From the NCBI RefSeq assembly GCF_030815485.1, contig NZ_JAUSWV010000002.1:4836001-4900000 (forward strand): a DNA stretch of 64,000 nt. The letters are read 5' to 3'. Made by a program: the position numbers and the translations under genes. The notes below the pieces were generated by a model. It was not told where the DNA came from. It was given only the letters and a program-made list of their open reading frames with translations, and made no database searches. Below are positions 1 to 8,307 of the stretch, one piece after another. Source of the DNA: Streptomyces rishiriensis (GTDB taxonomy: Bacteria; Actinomycetota; Actinomycetes; Streptomycetales; Streptomycetaceae). Each line of letters starts with the position of its first letter. Positions within the stretch are counted from its first letter, which is position 1.

Positions 1-893
1 CGAAGGACCGCACGTACTACATGGAGGACGTGCACCGCGCCGGCGGCATCCCCGCCCTCCTCGGCGAACTGCACCGCGCGGGCCTGCTCAACGAGGACGT
101 GTTCTCGGTCCACAGCCCGTCCCTGGCGGACTGGCTCAAGACCTGGGACGTCCGAGGCGGCTCCCCCTCGCCCGAGGCGCTCGAAATGTGGCACGCGGCC
201 CCCGGCTGCGTCCGCTCAGCCGAGGCCTTCTCGCAGTCCGAGCGCTGGGAGGCGCTGGACGTGGACGCCGAGGGCGGCTGCATCCGCTCCGCCGAGCACG
301 CCTACAGCAAGGACGGCGGCCTCGCGGTGCTGCGCGGCAACCTCGCCGTCGACGGCTGCGTGGTCAAGACGGCCGGCGTCGACGAGTCGATCTGGACCTT
401 CGAGGGCCCGGCGGTCGTCTGCGAGTCGCAGGAGGAGGCCGTCGAGAAGATCCTCAACAAGCAGGTGACGCACGGCGACGTCGTCGTCATCCGCTACGAG
501 GGTCCCAAGGGCGGCCCGGGTATGCAGGAGATGCTCTACCCGACGTCCTTCCTCAAGGGCCGCGGCCTCGGCAAGACCTGCGCCCTGATCACCGACGGCC
601 GGTTCTCCGGCGGCACCTCGGGCCTGTCGATCGGCCACGCCTCGCCCGAGGCGGCCTCCGGCGGCACCATCGCCCTCGTCGAGGACGGCGACCGCATCCG
701 CGTCGACATCCCGAACCGCACGATCGAGCTCCTCGTCGACGACGCCGAACTGGCGCGGCGCGAGGCGGCCCTCGGCGGCGTCTACGCCCCGAAGAACCGC
801 GAGCGCAAGGTGTCCGCCGCCCTGCGCGCCTACGCCGCGATGGCGACGAGCGCCGACAAGGGCGCGGTGCGGGACGTGTCGAAGCTGGGCTGA
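1..893 (+). CDS. ilvD: Dihydroxy-acid dehydratase, C-terminal part (5' end outside window)
   Basis: IlvD dehydrates 2,3-dihydroxy-isovalerate and 2,3-dihydroxy-3-methylvalerate to the 2-oxo acids of valine and isoleucine synthesis, in the cytoplasm, using an Fe-S cluster and Mg. The frame is open from the first base and ends at TGA 891-893. The visible 297 codons match the C-terminal IlvD/Edd domain, including the stretch DGRFSGGTSGLSIGHASPEA, which is highly conserved in this family. The N-terminal cluster-binding half lies off the window. A perfect-looking hairpin follows at 930-962, so the gene appears to end its transcript. The assignment to IlvD rather than Edd rests on the RFSGGT/IGH context and is firm. 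Confidence 0.95.
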   Translation, partial: KDRTYYMEDVHRAGGIPALLGELHRAGLLNEDVFSVHSPSLADWLKTWDVRGGSPSPEALEMWHAAPGCVRSAEAFSQSERWEALDVDAEGGCIRSAEHAYSKDGGLAVLRGNLAVDGCVVKTAGVDESIWTFEGPAVVCESQEEAVEKILNKQVTHGDVVVIRYEGPKGGPGMQEMLYPTSFLKGRGLGKTCALITDGRFSGGTSGLSIGHASPEAASGGTIALVEDGDRIRVDIPNRTIELLVDDAELARREAALGGVYAPKNRERKVSAALRAYAAMATSADKGAVRDVSKLG

Positions 894-929
894 CGCCACC
901 CGGCAGCCCGTCCGGGCAAGCGCTGAGGT

Positions 930-962
930 GAGGGCCGTCTCCACGGTACGGAGGCGGCCCTC
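930..962 (+). terminator. Hairpin terminator after ilvD
   Basis: A 13-bp stem (930-942 with 950-962, one G-U pair) closes a 7-nt loop 37 bases after the ilvD stop. There is no U-run, as is common for Streptomyces terminators. It could also serve the kinase gene arriving from the other strand. Confidence 0.6.
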
Positions 963-1053
963 GGCGCGTCGTACGACCAGCCCGCCGTGAGCAGTCTCCT
1001 CGCAGCCGGCTCCCACCGGTCCGCTGTCACCGGCCGCTGTCACCGGCCCGCTC

Positions 1054-3216
1054 TCACCAGTCCGCCGGGTTGCGGCCGTCCACGGCGAAGACCGTTCCGT
1101 CGGGGGCGCCGGCGTAGACGTGGCCGTCGACCGCCTCGGGCGCGGGGAGTGTGGCCACCACCTCGTCCGAGTTGGCGCCCAGCCGCAGCGCGGTCTGCCC
1201 GACGAGCTTGCCCTTCTCGGCATCCACGGCGAGGAGCCGCCCGTCGGCGGCGCTGAAGTAGACGTGGTCCCCGTCGGCGGCGGGCACCGAACCCCGGCTC
1301 ACCGCCGTCTGGAGCGACCACACCTGCTTGCCCAGGACCGTGTCGACGGCCACGAGCGATCCGTCGAAGGCCAGGAGATAGACCCGGTCGCCCTGCACGG
1401 CGGCCCGTGCCTCCACAAGCCCGACGCCCAGCCTCACCCGCAGCGACACCTTGTCCTGCGGGTAGTAGCGGACCACGGCGTCGACCGTGCCGTAGTCGTC
1501 GCCCTGGGACAACAGGACGAGGCTGCCGTCCGCGGTGCCCACGAGACGCATCGTGCCGCTGAGCCGCTCGTCCCACCGCACCTTCCCGGTCGTGGGATCC
1601 ACGGCCGTGATCCGGGTGTACCCGTCGTCCGACGTGCTCGACGCGTACGCCAGCGGATCCTTCGGGAACGCCGTGAAGTACGGCTCGCTCAGCCCCGGGA
1701 TGCGCCGGCTCCACATCGACTTGCCCGTCGCGGCGTCCACCCCGGTCACCGTGTCGTCGGCGGCGGTCAGCAGCAGGGTGCCGCCGACGCTCCGGACACC
1801 CGGGTAGTCCGCCAGATCGCGCTGCCAGCGCGTGGCACCCGACGCCGGGTCGAGCGCCTCCAGCCGCTTGCCCGAGTGCGTGATCACCTGAGCCAGTCCG
1901 CCCGCGAGCACCGGAGCCTGGCTCGGCCCGTCGTCGTCGGTGAGGACATGCCGCCACAGCACCCGGCCGTCGGACGCGTCCAGCGCCGACACCAGCCCCG
2001 ACTGGACACAGAGCAGTCGTCGCGCGTCGTAGGCGCACTGGGGCATGCCGCCCGTGCCCGTACCGGTACCCGCGCCGGTAGTGCCCTTCACCGGTCGGGT
2101 GCTCCAGGGGGTGAACGCCGGCGACGCGGACTGCGAGCCGCCCGCTACACCCCGGGCGTCCCGCCCCGATTCGTCCGCGCCGGGCAGCTGCGTGGCGAGG
2201 ACCGTCCCGCCCGAGAGCACGACGACCAGTGCGCCGACCGCCAGCGCCACCCGCCGGCGCCGGCTGCGCGGCCGCGCCTCCGCCGGAGCCGCTGCCCGCG
2301 AAGGCCCCTCCGGCCCCTCGGACCCCGGCTCCGCCCCGGCCTCCTCCAGCACCCGCTGTGCCGGTATGAACACCTGCGTGTCGTACGAGGCCGCCACCGA
2401 CCGCAGTTCCCGCATCAACTCGTCCGGCGTGGGCCGGTCCTCCGGCTCCTTGGCCAGACAACGCACCACCAGCGGCGCGAGGTTCTCCGGTACGCCGGTC
2501 AGATCCGGCTCGTCGTGCACGACCTGGTAGGCGACGACATACGGGCTGTCGGAGTCGAACGGCCCGCGTCCCGTCGCCGCGTGCACCATCACCGACCCGA
2601 GCGCGAAGATGTCGGCGGCCGGCCCCACCTCACGCGGCCGCCGGAACTGCTCCGGTGCCATGAACGGCGGCGTGCCGATCAACTTGCCTGTCTCAGTGCG
2701 CAGTTCGCTGTCCTTCGGCCGGGAGATACCGAAGTCGATGACCTTCGGCCCGTCCTCGGCCAGCAGGACGTTGCTCGGCTTCAGATCGCGGTGCACGACG
2801 CCGACCCGGTGGATGTCCCGCAGCGCCTCCGCCAGCCCGGCCATCAGCCGCCGCAACTCACCCGAGCTCATCGGCCCGTTCCGCTTCACCTGTTCCGCGA
2901 GCGTCGCACCGGGAATGAACAGGGTCGCCATCCAAGGCCGTTCGGCCTCCGGATCGGCGTCGACGACCGGTGCGGTGAACGCCCCGCTCACCCGCCGAGC
3001 GGCGGCCACCTCCTGGCGGAAACGGCCCCTGAACTCAGGATCCAGGGCGAACTGGGCATGGACGACCTTCACCGCGACCTTCATCCCGGAGGTGCTCCGG
3101 GCCAGGTGCACCACGCCCATGCCACCGGAGCCCAGGCGTTCCTCCAGGCGGTAGTGGCCGGCGTACTCCGGAAGTTCCGCTTCCGCGCCCGCCCCGGTGT
3201 TGCGCTGTGGCGACAT
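1054..3216 (-). CDS. Ser/Thr protein kinase with C-terminal PQQ-type beta-propeller
   Basis: This is a membrane-anchored eukaryotic-type kinase of 720 residues. The kinase domain covers about residues 22-270, with glycine loop GSGGMG (29-34), lysine K50, catalytic HRDLKPSN (142-149) and DFG (161-163). A basic stretch followed by one membrane helix lies near residues 318-342. The exterior part carries about seven repeats of the form AVD..TGK..W, typical of PQQ-like beta-propeller blades. This kinase-TM-propeller order is that of AfsK-like kinases of Streptomyces, but the paralogue cannot be named from sequence alone. The start is ATG 3214-3216 behind a G-rich Shine-Dalgarno. The ligand of the propeller and the phosphorylation targets are unknown. 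Confidence 0.9.
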   Translation of the reverse strand: MSPQRNTGAGAEAELPEYAGHYRLEERLGSGGMGVVHLARSTSGMKVAVKVVHAQFALDPEFRGRFRQEVAAARRVSGAFTAPVVDADPEAERPWMATLFIPGATLAEQVKRNGPMSSGELRRLMAGLAEALRDIHRVGVVHRDLKPSNVLLAEDGPKVIDFGISRPKDSELRTETGKLIGTPPFMAPEQFRRPREVGPAADIFALGSVMVHAATGRGPFDSDSPYVVAYQVVHDEPDLTGVPENLAPLVVRCLAKEPEDRPTPDELMRELRSVAASYDTQVFIPAQRVLEEAGAEPGSEGPEGPSRAAAPAEARPRSRRRRVALAVGALVVVLSGGTVLATQLPGADESGRDARGVAGGSQSASPAFTPWSTRPVKGTTGAGTGTGTGGMPQCAYDARRLLCVQSGLVSALDASDGRVLWRHVLTDDDGPSQAPVLAGGLAQVITHSGKRLEALDPASGATRWQRDLADYPGVRSVGGTLLLTAADDTVTGVDAATGKSMWSRRIPGLSEPYFTAFPKDPLAYASSTSDDGYTRITAVDPTTGKVRWDERLSGTMRLVGTADGSLVLLSQGDDYGTVDAVVRYYPQDKVSLRVRLGVGLVEARAAVQGDRVYLLAFDGSLVAVDTVLGKQVWSLQTAVSRGSVPAADGDHVYFSAADGRLLAVDAEKGKLVGQTALRLGANSDEVVATLPAPEAVDGHVYAGAPDGTVFAVDGRNPADW

Positions 3217-3397
3217 GGACCACCCCCGTGCTGTTCAACCGCGCGCGCGACGCACGGAGCCTAGTCGATGACTCCTACGGGACCGAGGCGGCTTGCTAGC
3301 CTCCGTGTGCGAATTCTGCACATGTGTTTCATTGTGTGTTTCAGGGGAATCAACGTGACCCCATGGCAGTCATGGGGTTCGACGGGGGAGGTTTTTC

Positions 3398-3718
3398 ATG
3401 TCTGTTGACCGCGTGGAAGAGGTCGCGAGCGGCGAGACGGCGGAGGCCGTCACGACGGCCGCGGCGGCTCTCACCTACTACCCGGTCGCCCCGGGCGTCC
3501 GACTGAACGTCCGCAGTGGCCCGGGTACGAGCTACCCGGTCGTCAGGGTCTTGTCCGAGGGCACGAAGGTCCCGATCTTCTGCCAGACCCCGGGCACTTC
3601 GGTGACCGGCCCGTACGGCACGACGAACATCTGGGACAACATCGCCGACAGCCAGTTCGTCTCGGACGCGTACGTACGGACAGGCAGCGACGGCTACGTA
3701 GCCGCCCGCTGCGCCTGA
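3398..3718 (+). CDS. Small SH3-domain protein
   Basis: The product is 106 residues. From about residue 28 it has a bacterial SH3 (SH3b) pattern, with GVRLNVRSGPGTSYPVVRVL and a later G-P-Y-G-T turn. Such domains usually bind cell-wall peptides. No convincing signal peptide is visible: the N-terminus is acidic, followed by an Ala/Thr run. Export is therefore uncertain. The ATG at 3398 follows GGGGGAGG at a good distance. It stands alone between the divergent kinase gene and a repeat-rich gap. Confidence 0.75.
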   Translation: MSVDRVEEVASGETAEAVTTAAAALTYYPVAPGVRLNVRSGPGTSYPVVRVLSEGTKVPIFCQTPGTSVTGPYGTTNIWDNIADSQFVSDAYVRTGSDGYVAARCA

Positions 3719-4052
3719 CGCCGAGGCAGACGCCGACGCCGGCGCCGATTCGGGCTCGGACCGGTCTCGAATCCGGACCGGTCCCAGCCCGAATCGGGCT
3801 CGCATCCGGACCGGGCTCGAATCGGGACCGGCGTCTGATCCGGACGTCTGATCCGGACGGAATTCGGGCTCGGCTCGGACTCGGACCGCACCGGTCTTCG
3901 GCCTTCGCGGGCCGTTGACCGGTCTCGGATCGGCCTTGGACGGGCCTTGGATCCGTCTCCGACCGGTCTCGGATCCGTCTTCGACGGGCCCAGCGGCAGC
4001 TCACCCGGGAGCCCGCCTCCGGCCGGAGTCGTACCGGAGCCATAATCGTCCC
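3719..4052. repeat. Gene-free tract of degenerate CGGACCGG/TCTCGGATC-type repeats
   Basis: These 334 bases hold no credible gene. They consist of many imperfect direct and inverted copies of short words such as GGACCGG, CTCGAATC, GGATCCG and ACCGGTCTCGGATC. A similar but distinct tract lies at 4848-4970, beyond the next gene. Unit length varies, so this is not a CRISPR or a clean tandem array. Confidence 0.6.
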
Positions 4053-4658
4053 GTGAGCGACGAAAACGGCACCCCGGACTCCTCGGCCGACACCCCGGAC
4101 ATCTCGGCCGACCTCCGGGACACCCCGGCCGGCGCGGCGGGCGCCCCCACCGGCGTGCCCATCGGCCGACCGGGAAGCCCCGCCGGTGACGGTCCTCGCC
4201 CCGAGCCCCTCCGCTTCTTCGGCACCACCTGGGTGGACCACGACCCCGGCCCGCAGGGCTACACGGCCCGTCGTGTCGCCGTGGCCGTCGGCTCCCTGGC
4301 CGCCGCAACCGTCTCCTGCTTCGTCCTCCGCTTCGCCTACGACGGTGTCGCGATCGCCGACCTGGGCAGCTTCGTGACGCTCCTCATCGTCGTGATGTTC
4401 GCGGTCTGCACCGCACTGGCCTTCCGCCACACCTGGGAGAGCTTCGGCAAGCGCCCCGACCCCGACCGCCAGGCGTCCCTGCGCGGTCTGCTTGCCGTCG
4501 GCTTCGTCGGATCGCTGCTCGCGTACTTCTTCCGCACCCTCACCGAGGCCCCCGGCGAGAGGCTCCACCGTGAGGAGTACGACGCGGCGCGCGACCGGTA
4601 CGAACGCCGCTCCACCCGCCGCACCGGCAACCCCTCGAAGAAGCGCCGCCGCAGCTGA
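4053..4658 (+). CDS. Small integral membrane protein of unknown function
   Basis: The product is 201 residues with start GTG 4053. The N-terminus (1-50) is acidic and Pro/Ala/Asp-rich. Three hydrophobic segments follow, about residues 75-95, 105-128 and 148-165, and a basic tail ends in KKRRRS. Similar proteins in Streptomyces are sometimes labelled EamA/RhaT-family, but this one is too short for such a transporter, so I do not adopt that label. It is flanked on both sides by repeat-rich non-coding DNA and has no evident operon partner. Confidence 0.75.
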   Translation: MSDENGTPDSSADTPDISADLRDTPAGAAGAPTGVPIGRPGSPAGDGPRPEPLRFFGTTWVDHDPGPQGYTARRVAVAVGSLAAATVSCFVLRFAYDGVAIADLGSFVTLLIVVMFAVCTALAFRHTWESFGKRPDPDRQASLRGLLAVGFVGSLLAYFFRTLTEAPGERLHREEYDAARDRYERRSTRRTGNPSKKRRRS

Positions 4659-4847
4659 ACTCCCGCACCGCCGCAGCTGACCTCCCCACCCGGACCGGCT
4701 GTCGCCGGGGGCGCAGAGCGCGGCGCCTCGGGCCGGCCGGCGTGCAAGTGGGTAGTCCCGGCGCTTCAGTAGCCGCGATAGTCCCGAAAGCCCAGTAGCC
4801 AGTCCCCAAAGCACCGGTAGCCCCTACCAGCCCCCGTCGCCACGACC

Positions 4848-4975
4848 GAGTCGGCCCACAGACCTGCCCCCGGACGGACCGAACGGAACCAAGCGGACCG
4901 GACCCGACCGAACCCGGCCGAACCCGACCGGACGGAGCCGAACCGGCCGGAGCCGAACCGGAACCTGTTTCCCCT
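4848..4975. repeat. Degenerate CCGAACC/GACCGGA repeat tract in a gene-free gap (4659-5004)
   Basis: The 346-base gap upstream of the methyltransferase has no gene. Its first part has repeated TAGTCCC and CAGTAGCC words (about 4750-4820). Its second part is a run of GACCGGA, CCGAACC and GGCCGGAGCCGAACC units. The promoter of the methyltransferase must lie here or within this run. Confidence 0.55.
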
Positions 4976-5004
4976 TCCCCTCCGCCCCCGGCCACCATGG
5001 CCCC

Positions 5005-5781
5005 ATGACGGCCTCCTCCGACACTCCCTCGCACACCACCCGAGCCCACTCCTTCAACTCGGCCGCGGCCCAGTACGCCGCCAACCGCCCGTCCTACCCG
5101 GCCGCCCTCCTCGACACGATCGAGGACCTCGCCGGCCGTCCCCTCGCCGGAGCGCGGGTCGCGGACGTCGGGGCGGGCACCGGCATAGCGACCGCCCTCC
5201 TGCACGCCCGCGGCGCCGACGTCATAGCCGTCGAGCCCGGGGACGGCATGGCCGCGCAGTTCCGCCGCGCGCTCCCCGACGTGCCGGTCGTCCGGGGCGA
5301 CGGCAACCACCTCCCGCTGGCCACCGCCTCCCTCGACTTCCTCACCTACGCCCAGTCCTGGCACTGGACCGACCCGGCCCACTCGGTTCCGGAGGCCCTG
5401 CGCGTCCTTCGCCCGGGCGGCGCGCTGGCGTTGTGGTGGAACACCGCCGCCCTGGACGTGCCCTGGCTCGCGGAGGCGGCCCAGCGCGTCGACCGGTACT
5501 TCGGGGAGAGCACCCCCGCGAACAGCAAGAACGTGAACGCCCGCGTCGTCGACCCGACCGGCCGTCTCGGACTGACCCGCCGTGAGGTCCGCTGGAGCCG
5601 CCGCGTCCCCGTCGACACGCATCTGGCCAATATCAGCAGCCACTCGCTGTTCCTGGTCCATGGCGAGGAGGTGAGCACCGCCTTCCTCGCCGAGGAGCGC
5701 GACCACCTGATGCGGGCCTTCCCCGACGGACTCGTCGAAGAGGTCTACGACGTCATCCTGCTGCTCGCGACGAGAGCCTGA
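5005..5781 (+). CDS. Class I SAM-dependent methyltransferase
   Basis: This 258-residue protein has a Rossmann-type methyltransferase fold. Motif I is VADVGAGTG (residues 52-60), followed by an acidic residue in VIAVEPGDGMA for SAM ribose binding. The motif SLDFLTYAQSWHWTD matches the ubiquinone/menaquinone-type methyltransferase family (Methyltransf_11). The substrate cannot be inferred. The start is ATG 5005. The 3' end overlaps the convergent STAS remnant by 37 bases. Confidence 0.88.
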   Translation: MTASSDTPSHTTRAHSFNSAAAQYAANRPSYPAALLDTIEDLAGRPLAGARVADVGAGTGIATALLHARGADVIAVEPGDGMAAQFRRALPDVPVVRGDGNHLPLATASLDFLTYAQSWHWTDPAHSVPEALRVLRPGGALALWWNTAALDVPWLAEAAQRVDRYFGESTPANSKNVNARVVDPTGRLGLTRREVRWSRRVPVDTHLANISSHSLFLVHGEEVSTAFLAEERDHLMRAFPDGLVEEVYDVILLLATRA

Positions 5782-6218
5782 CCGCCCGCGGCGGCCCACC
5801 CCTCCAGGGCCGCCGCACAGGTGTGATCCACAGGCCGCAGCCCGACCGACTCCAGCCGCACCGCGGGGTCGTGAGGCAGCGCGTCCAACGCGTCCATGAG
5901 TTCCGGCAACCGCAGCAACGTCGCATGCCCCCGTACCCGTACGGCGAGCCCGGCGTCTCCCCGGTCCTCCGTCTCGACGTGCACATGGCTGGTCTCCCAC
6001 GCTGTCTCCCACGCAGTCTTCGCCACGGCCGGCGCCGGCCCGACCAACACCCCCTCGAACAGGTTCCCCACGACGATCGCCGCCGCCGTGACTCCGAGTG
6101 CGACGGCCTTCGCCCGCTGCCCGCGCCACACCTGCCGTGCCTCCCGCCAGGGCACGAGCCTGCCGCCGACGTACCCCAGCAGCCCGGCCCAGGCCGAGAC
6201 CGGAACGGCTCCGACCAC
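5745..6218 (-). pseudogene. Truncated SulP-type transporter/STAS-domain remnant
   Basis: The frame encodes about 157 residues from GTG 6218. The first 65 resemble the last two membrane helices of SulP anion transporters (AWAGLLGYVGGRLVPWREAR, then a hydrophobic stretch ending NLFEGVLVG). The rest looks like a STAS domain (VRVRGHATLLRLPELMDAL). Full SulP proteins run to about 500 residues, so most of the transporter is missing, and no continuation is seen in the upstream 150 bases. It is either a decaying pseudogene or a small membrane-STAS protein; I favour the former. Its end overlaps the methyltransferase end. Confidence 0.5.
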
Positions 6219-6363
6219 CTACGGCACGCCCTTCCGTGCCTGCCCCACACCCCTCCGTGCCTGCACCACCCTCCGGGCGCCTGCACCGTCTCGCCCCCCC
6301 CGGGGACCCACACCACCCCCACCCGCCCAAGCCACTTGACGCCTCTACACACCCCGGAGCATT

Positions 6364-6381
6364 ATTCATCACATGATGAAT
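6364..6381 (+). promoter_or_regulatory. Perfect palindrome overlapping the ABC exporter start codon
   Basis: ATTCATCA and TGATGAAT form perfect 8-bp arms around a 2-base spacer. The right arm includes the tandem ATG start codons at 6373 and 6376. It is AT-rich against its surroundings and looks like an operator for a dimeric regulator. No regulator gene is adjacent. Confidence 0.5.
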
Positions 6382-7278
6382 TCTGCATCGGATCCTCGTC
6401 CGCCCGGGGAGGACGCGACCCAGGCCCCGCCCGCCCCGCCCGCCGTACGCGCCGAGAACCTGACCGTCGTCCGAGGCCCCCGCACAGTCCTGCGCACCCT
6501 CGACTTCACCGTCCCGCGCGGCCAGATCACCGGCCTGCTGGGCCCCTCCGGCTGCGGCAAGTCGACCCTCATGCGCTCGATCGTCGGCACCCAGGACAAG
6601 GTCACCGGCACCCTCGACGTCCTCGGTCACCCCGCGGGCCACCCCGCCCTCCGCACCCGCGTCGGCTACGTCACCCAGGCGCCGTCCGTCTACGACGACC
6701 TGACGATCCGCCAGAACCTCGATTACTTCGCCGCGATCCTCGACCCGGGCCGAGCGGCGGCGGACCGCCGCCATGACAACGTCACGCGGGCCATCGCCGA
6801 CGTGGACCTCACCACCCACGCCGACGCCCTCGCCGGCAATCTCTCCGGAGGCCAGCGCAACCGCGTCTCGCTGGCCGTGGCCCTCCTGGGCACCCCGGAA
6901 CTCCTGGTCCTCGACGAGCCGACCGTCGGCCTGGACCCGGTCCTGCGCCGCGACCTGTGGAACCTCTTCCACGACATCGCCGCCACCCGGGGCGCGACCC
7001 TGCTGATCTCCTCCCACGTCATGGACGAGGCCGAGCGCTGCCATCGTCTGCTCCTCATGCGCGAGGGCGAGATCCTCGCCGACGCCACCCCGGACGCCCT
7101 GCGCACCCGCACCGGTGCCGACACGGTCGAGTCGGCCTTCCTGCACCTGGTGGACGCGGCGACAGCGGCAGCCCGCACGAAGGAGACCGACGCGAAGGAG
7201 ACCGGCACGGACACGAAGGAGACCGACCCGGAGGAGAAGCGCACGAACGAGACCCGCACGAAGGAGACGACCCGATGA
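6373..7278 (+). CDS. ABC transporter ATP-binding protein (multidrug/DrrA-like)
   Basis: This 301-residue protein is the cytoplasmic ATPase of an exporter. Walker A is GPSGCGKST (57-65). The signature LSGGQRNRVSLA and Walker B LLVLDEPTVGLDP follow in order, then a switch His in LLISSHV. It pairs with the permease that starts inside its stop codon (ATGA overlap). Tandem ATGs at 6373 and 6376 are both possible starts. No normal Shine-Dalgarno is visible, which suggests a leaderless message. The last 30 residues are a repetitive Lys-Glu-Thr-Asp tail not found in typical DrrA proteins. Confidence 0.9.
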   Translation: MMNSASDPRPPGEDATQAPPAPPAVRAENLTVVRGPRTVLRTLDFTVPRGQITGLLGPSGCGKSTLMRSIVGTQDKVTGTLDVLGHPAGHPALRTRVGYVTQAPSVYDDLTIRQNLDYFAAILDPGRAAADRRHDNVTRAIADVDLTTHADALAGNLSGGQRNRVSLAVALLGTPELLVLDEPTVGLDPVLRRDLWNLFHDIAATRGATLLISSHVMDEAERCHRLLLMREGEILADATPDALRTRTGADTVESAFLHLVDAATAAARTKETDAKETGTDTKETDPEEKRTNETRTKETTR

Positions 7279-8111
7279 CCAGGAACGCGACCACGACCAC
7301 CACAACGACCACGACCGCCACCCTGGCTCCGGCTTCCGCTCCGGCTCCGGCCCCCGCGCCCACCACCAGCGCCCTCAGCCTCTCCCGCACCACCGCCACC
7401 GCGGCCAGGGTCCTGCGCCAGCTGCGCCACGACCCCCGCACCATCGCGCTGCTGATCCTCATCCCCTGCGTGATGCTGTTCCTGCTCCGCTACGTCTTCG
7501 ACGGCAGCCCGCGCACCTTCGACAACATCGGCGCGTCCCTCCTGGGTGTCTTCCCGCTGATCACGATGTTCCTGGTCACCTCCATCGCCACCCTGCGCGA
7601 ACGCACCTCGGGCACCCTCGAACGCCTGCTCGCCATGCCCCTCGGCAAAGGCGACCTGATCGCCGGCTACGCCCTCGCCTTCGGCGCCCTCGCGATCATC
7701 CAGTCGGCCCTGGCCACCGGCCTGGCGGTCTGGTTCCTGGGCCTGGACGTCACGGGCAGCCCCTGGCTCCTCCTCCTGGTGGCACTCCTCGACGCCCTTC
7801 TCGGCACCGCCCTCGGCCTCTTCGTCTCGGCCTTCGCGGCCTCGGAGTTCCAGGCCGTCCAGTTCATGCCGGCGGTGATCTTCCCCCAGCTCCTCCTCTG
7901 CGGCCTGTTCGCCCCCCGCGACACCATGCACCCCGCCCTGGAAGCCGTCTCCGACGTCCTCCCCATGTCCTACGCGGTCGACGGCATGAACGAGGTCCTC
8001 ACTCACACCGACATGACCGCCACCTTCGTACGGGACGTGCTCATCGTCGGCGGCTGCGCCCTCCTGGTCCTGTGCCTGGGCGCGGCGACCCTGCGACGCC
8101 GCACGGCCTGA
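7275..8111 (+). CDS. ABC-2 type exporter permease (DrrB-like)
   Basis: This is the membrane subunit of the exporter, 278 residues. A Thr-run (9 Thr) and Ala/Pro repeats at the N-terminus precede six hydrophobic segments of the ABC-2 permease fold. The conserved loop with LRERTSGTLERLLAMPL lies after the second helix, as in DrrB/ABC-2 proteins. The ATG at 7275 overlaps the ATPase stop, implying translational coupling and 1:1 assembly. Drug or lipid export is likely but the substrate is unknown. Confidence 0.9.
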   Translation: MTRNATTTTTTTTTATLAPASAPAPAPAPTTSALSLSRTTATAARVLRQLRHDPRTIALLILIPCVMLFLLRYVFDGSPRTFDNIGASLLGVFPLITMFLVTSIATLRERTSGTLERLLAMPLGKGDLIAGYALAFGALAIIQSALATGLAVWFLGLDVTGSPWLLLLVALLDALLGTALGLFVSAFAASEFQAVQFMPAVIFPQLLLCGLFAPRDTMHPALEAVSDVLPMSYAVDGMNEVLTHTDMTATFVRDVLIVGGCALLVLCLGAATLRRRTA

Positions 8112-8307
8112 CCCCTCGTTCAGGTGGCCGCGCGCTCGCGGACGAGGCCGTCCAGGGCGAAAGGGGGGTCCGGGGACGGGACGGGAAGGGGCGGCGGGGG
8201 CGAGAAAACAGCAGTCCGCCCACCGGACACCCAGGCCGACCCCCCACCCCCGGTGCGAGGATGACCACGGACGACGGACGACGCACACCTCCGGAGGACC
8301 CCGCACC

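Noticed and set aside
1120..3264. Long open frames antisense to the kinase gene and to many other genes
   Set aside because: In DNA above 70% GC, antisense and shifted frames stay open by chance. Their translations are Arg/Pro/Gly-rich with no domains, while the kinase frame shows clear motifs.
7279..7370. Thr-run and Ala/Pro repeat at the permease N-terminus as a separate element
   Set aside because: It is in frame with the permease, begins at the coupled ATG, and is best seen as a low-complexity extension of that protein.
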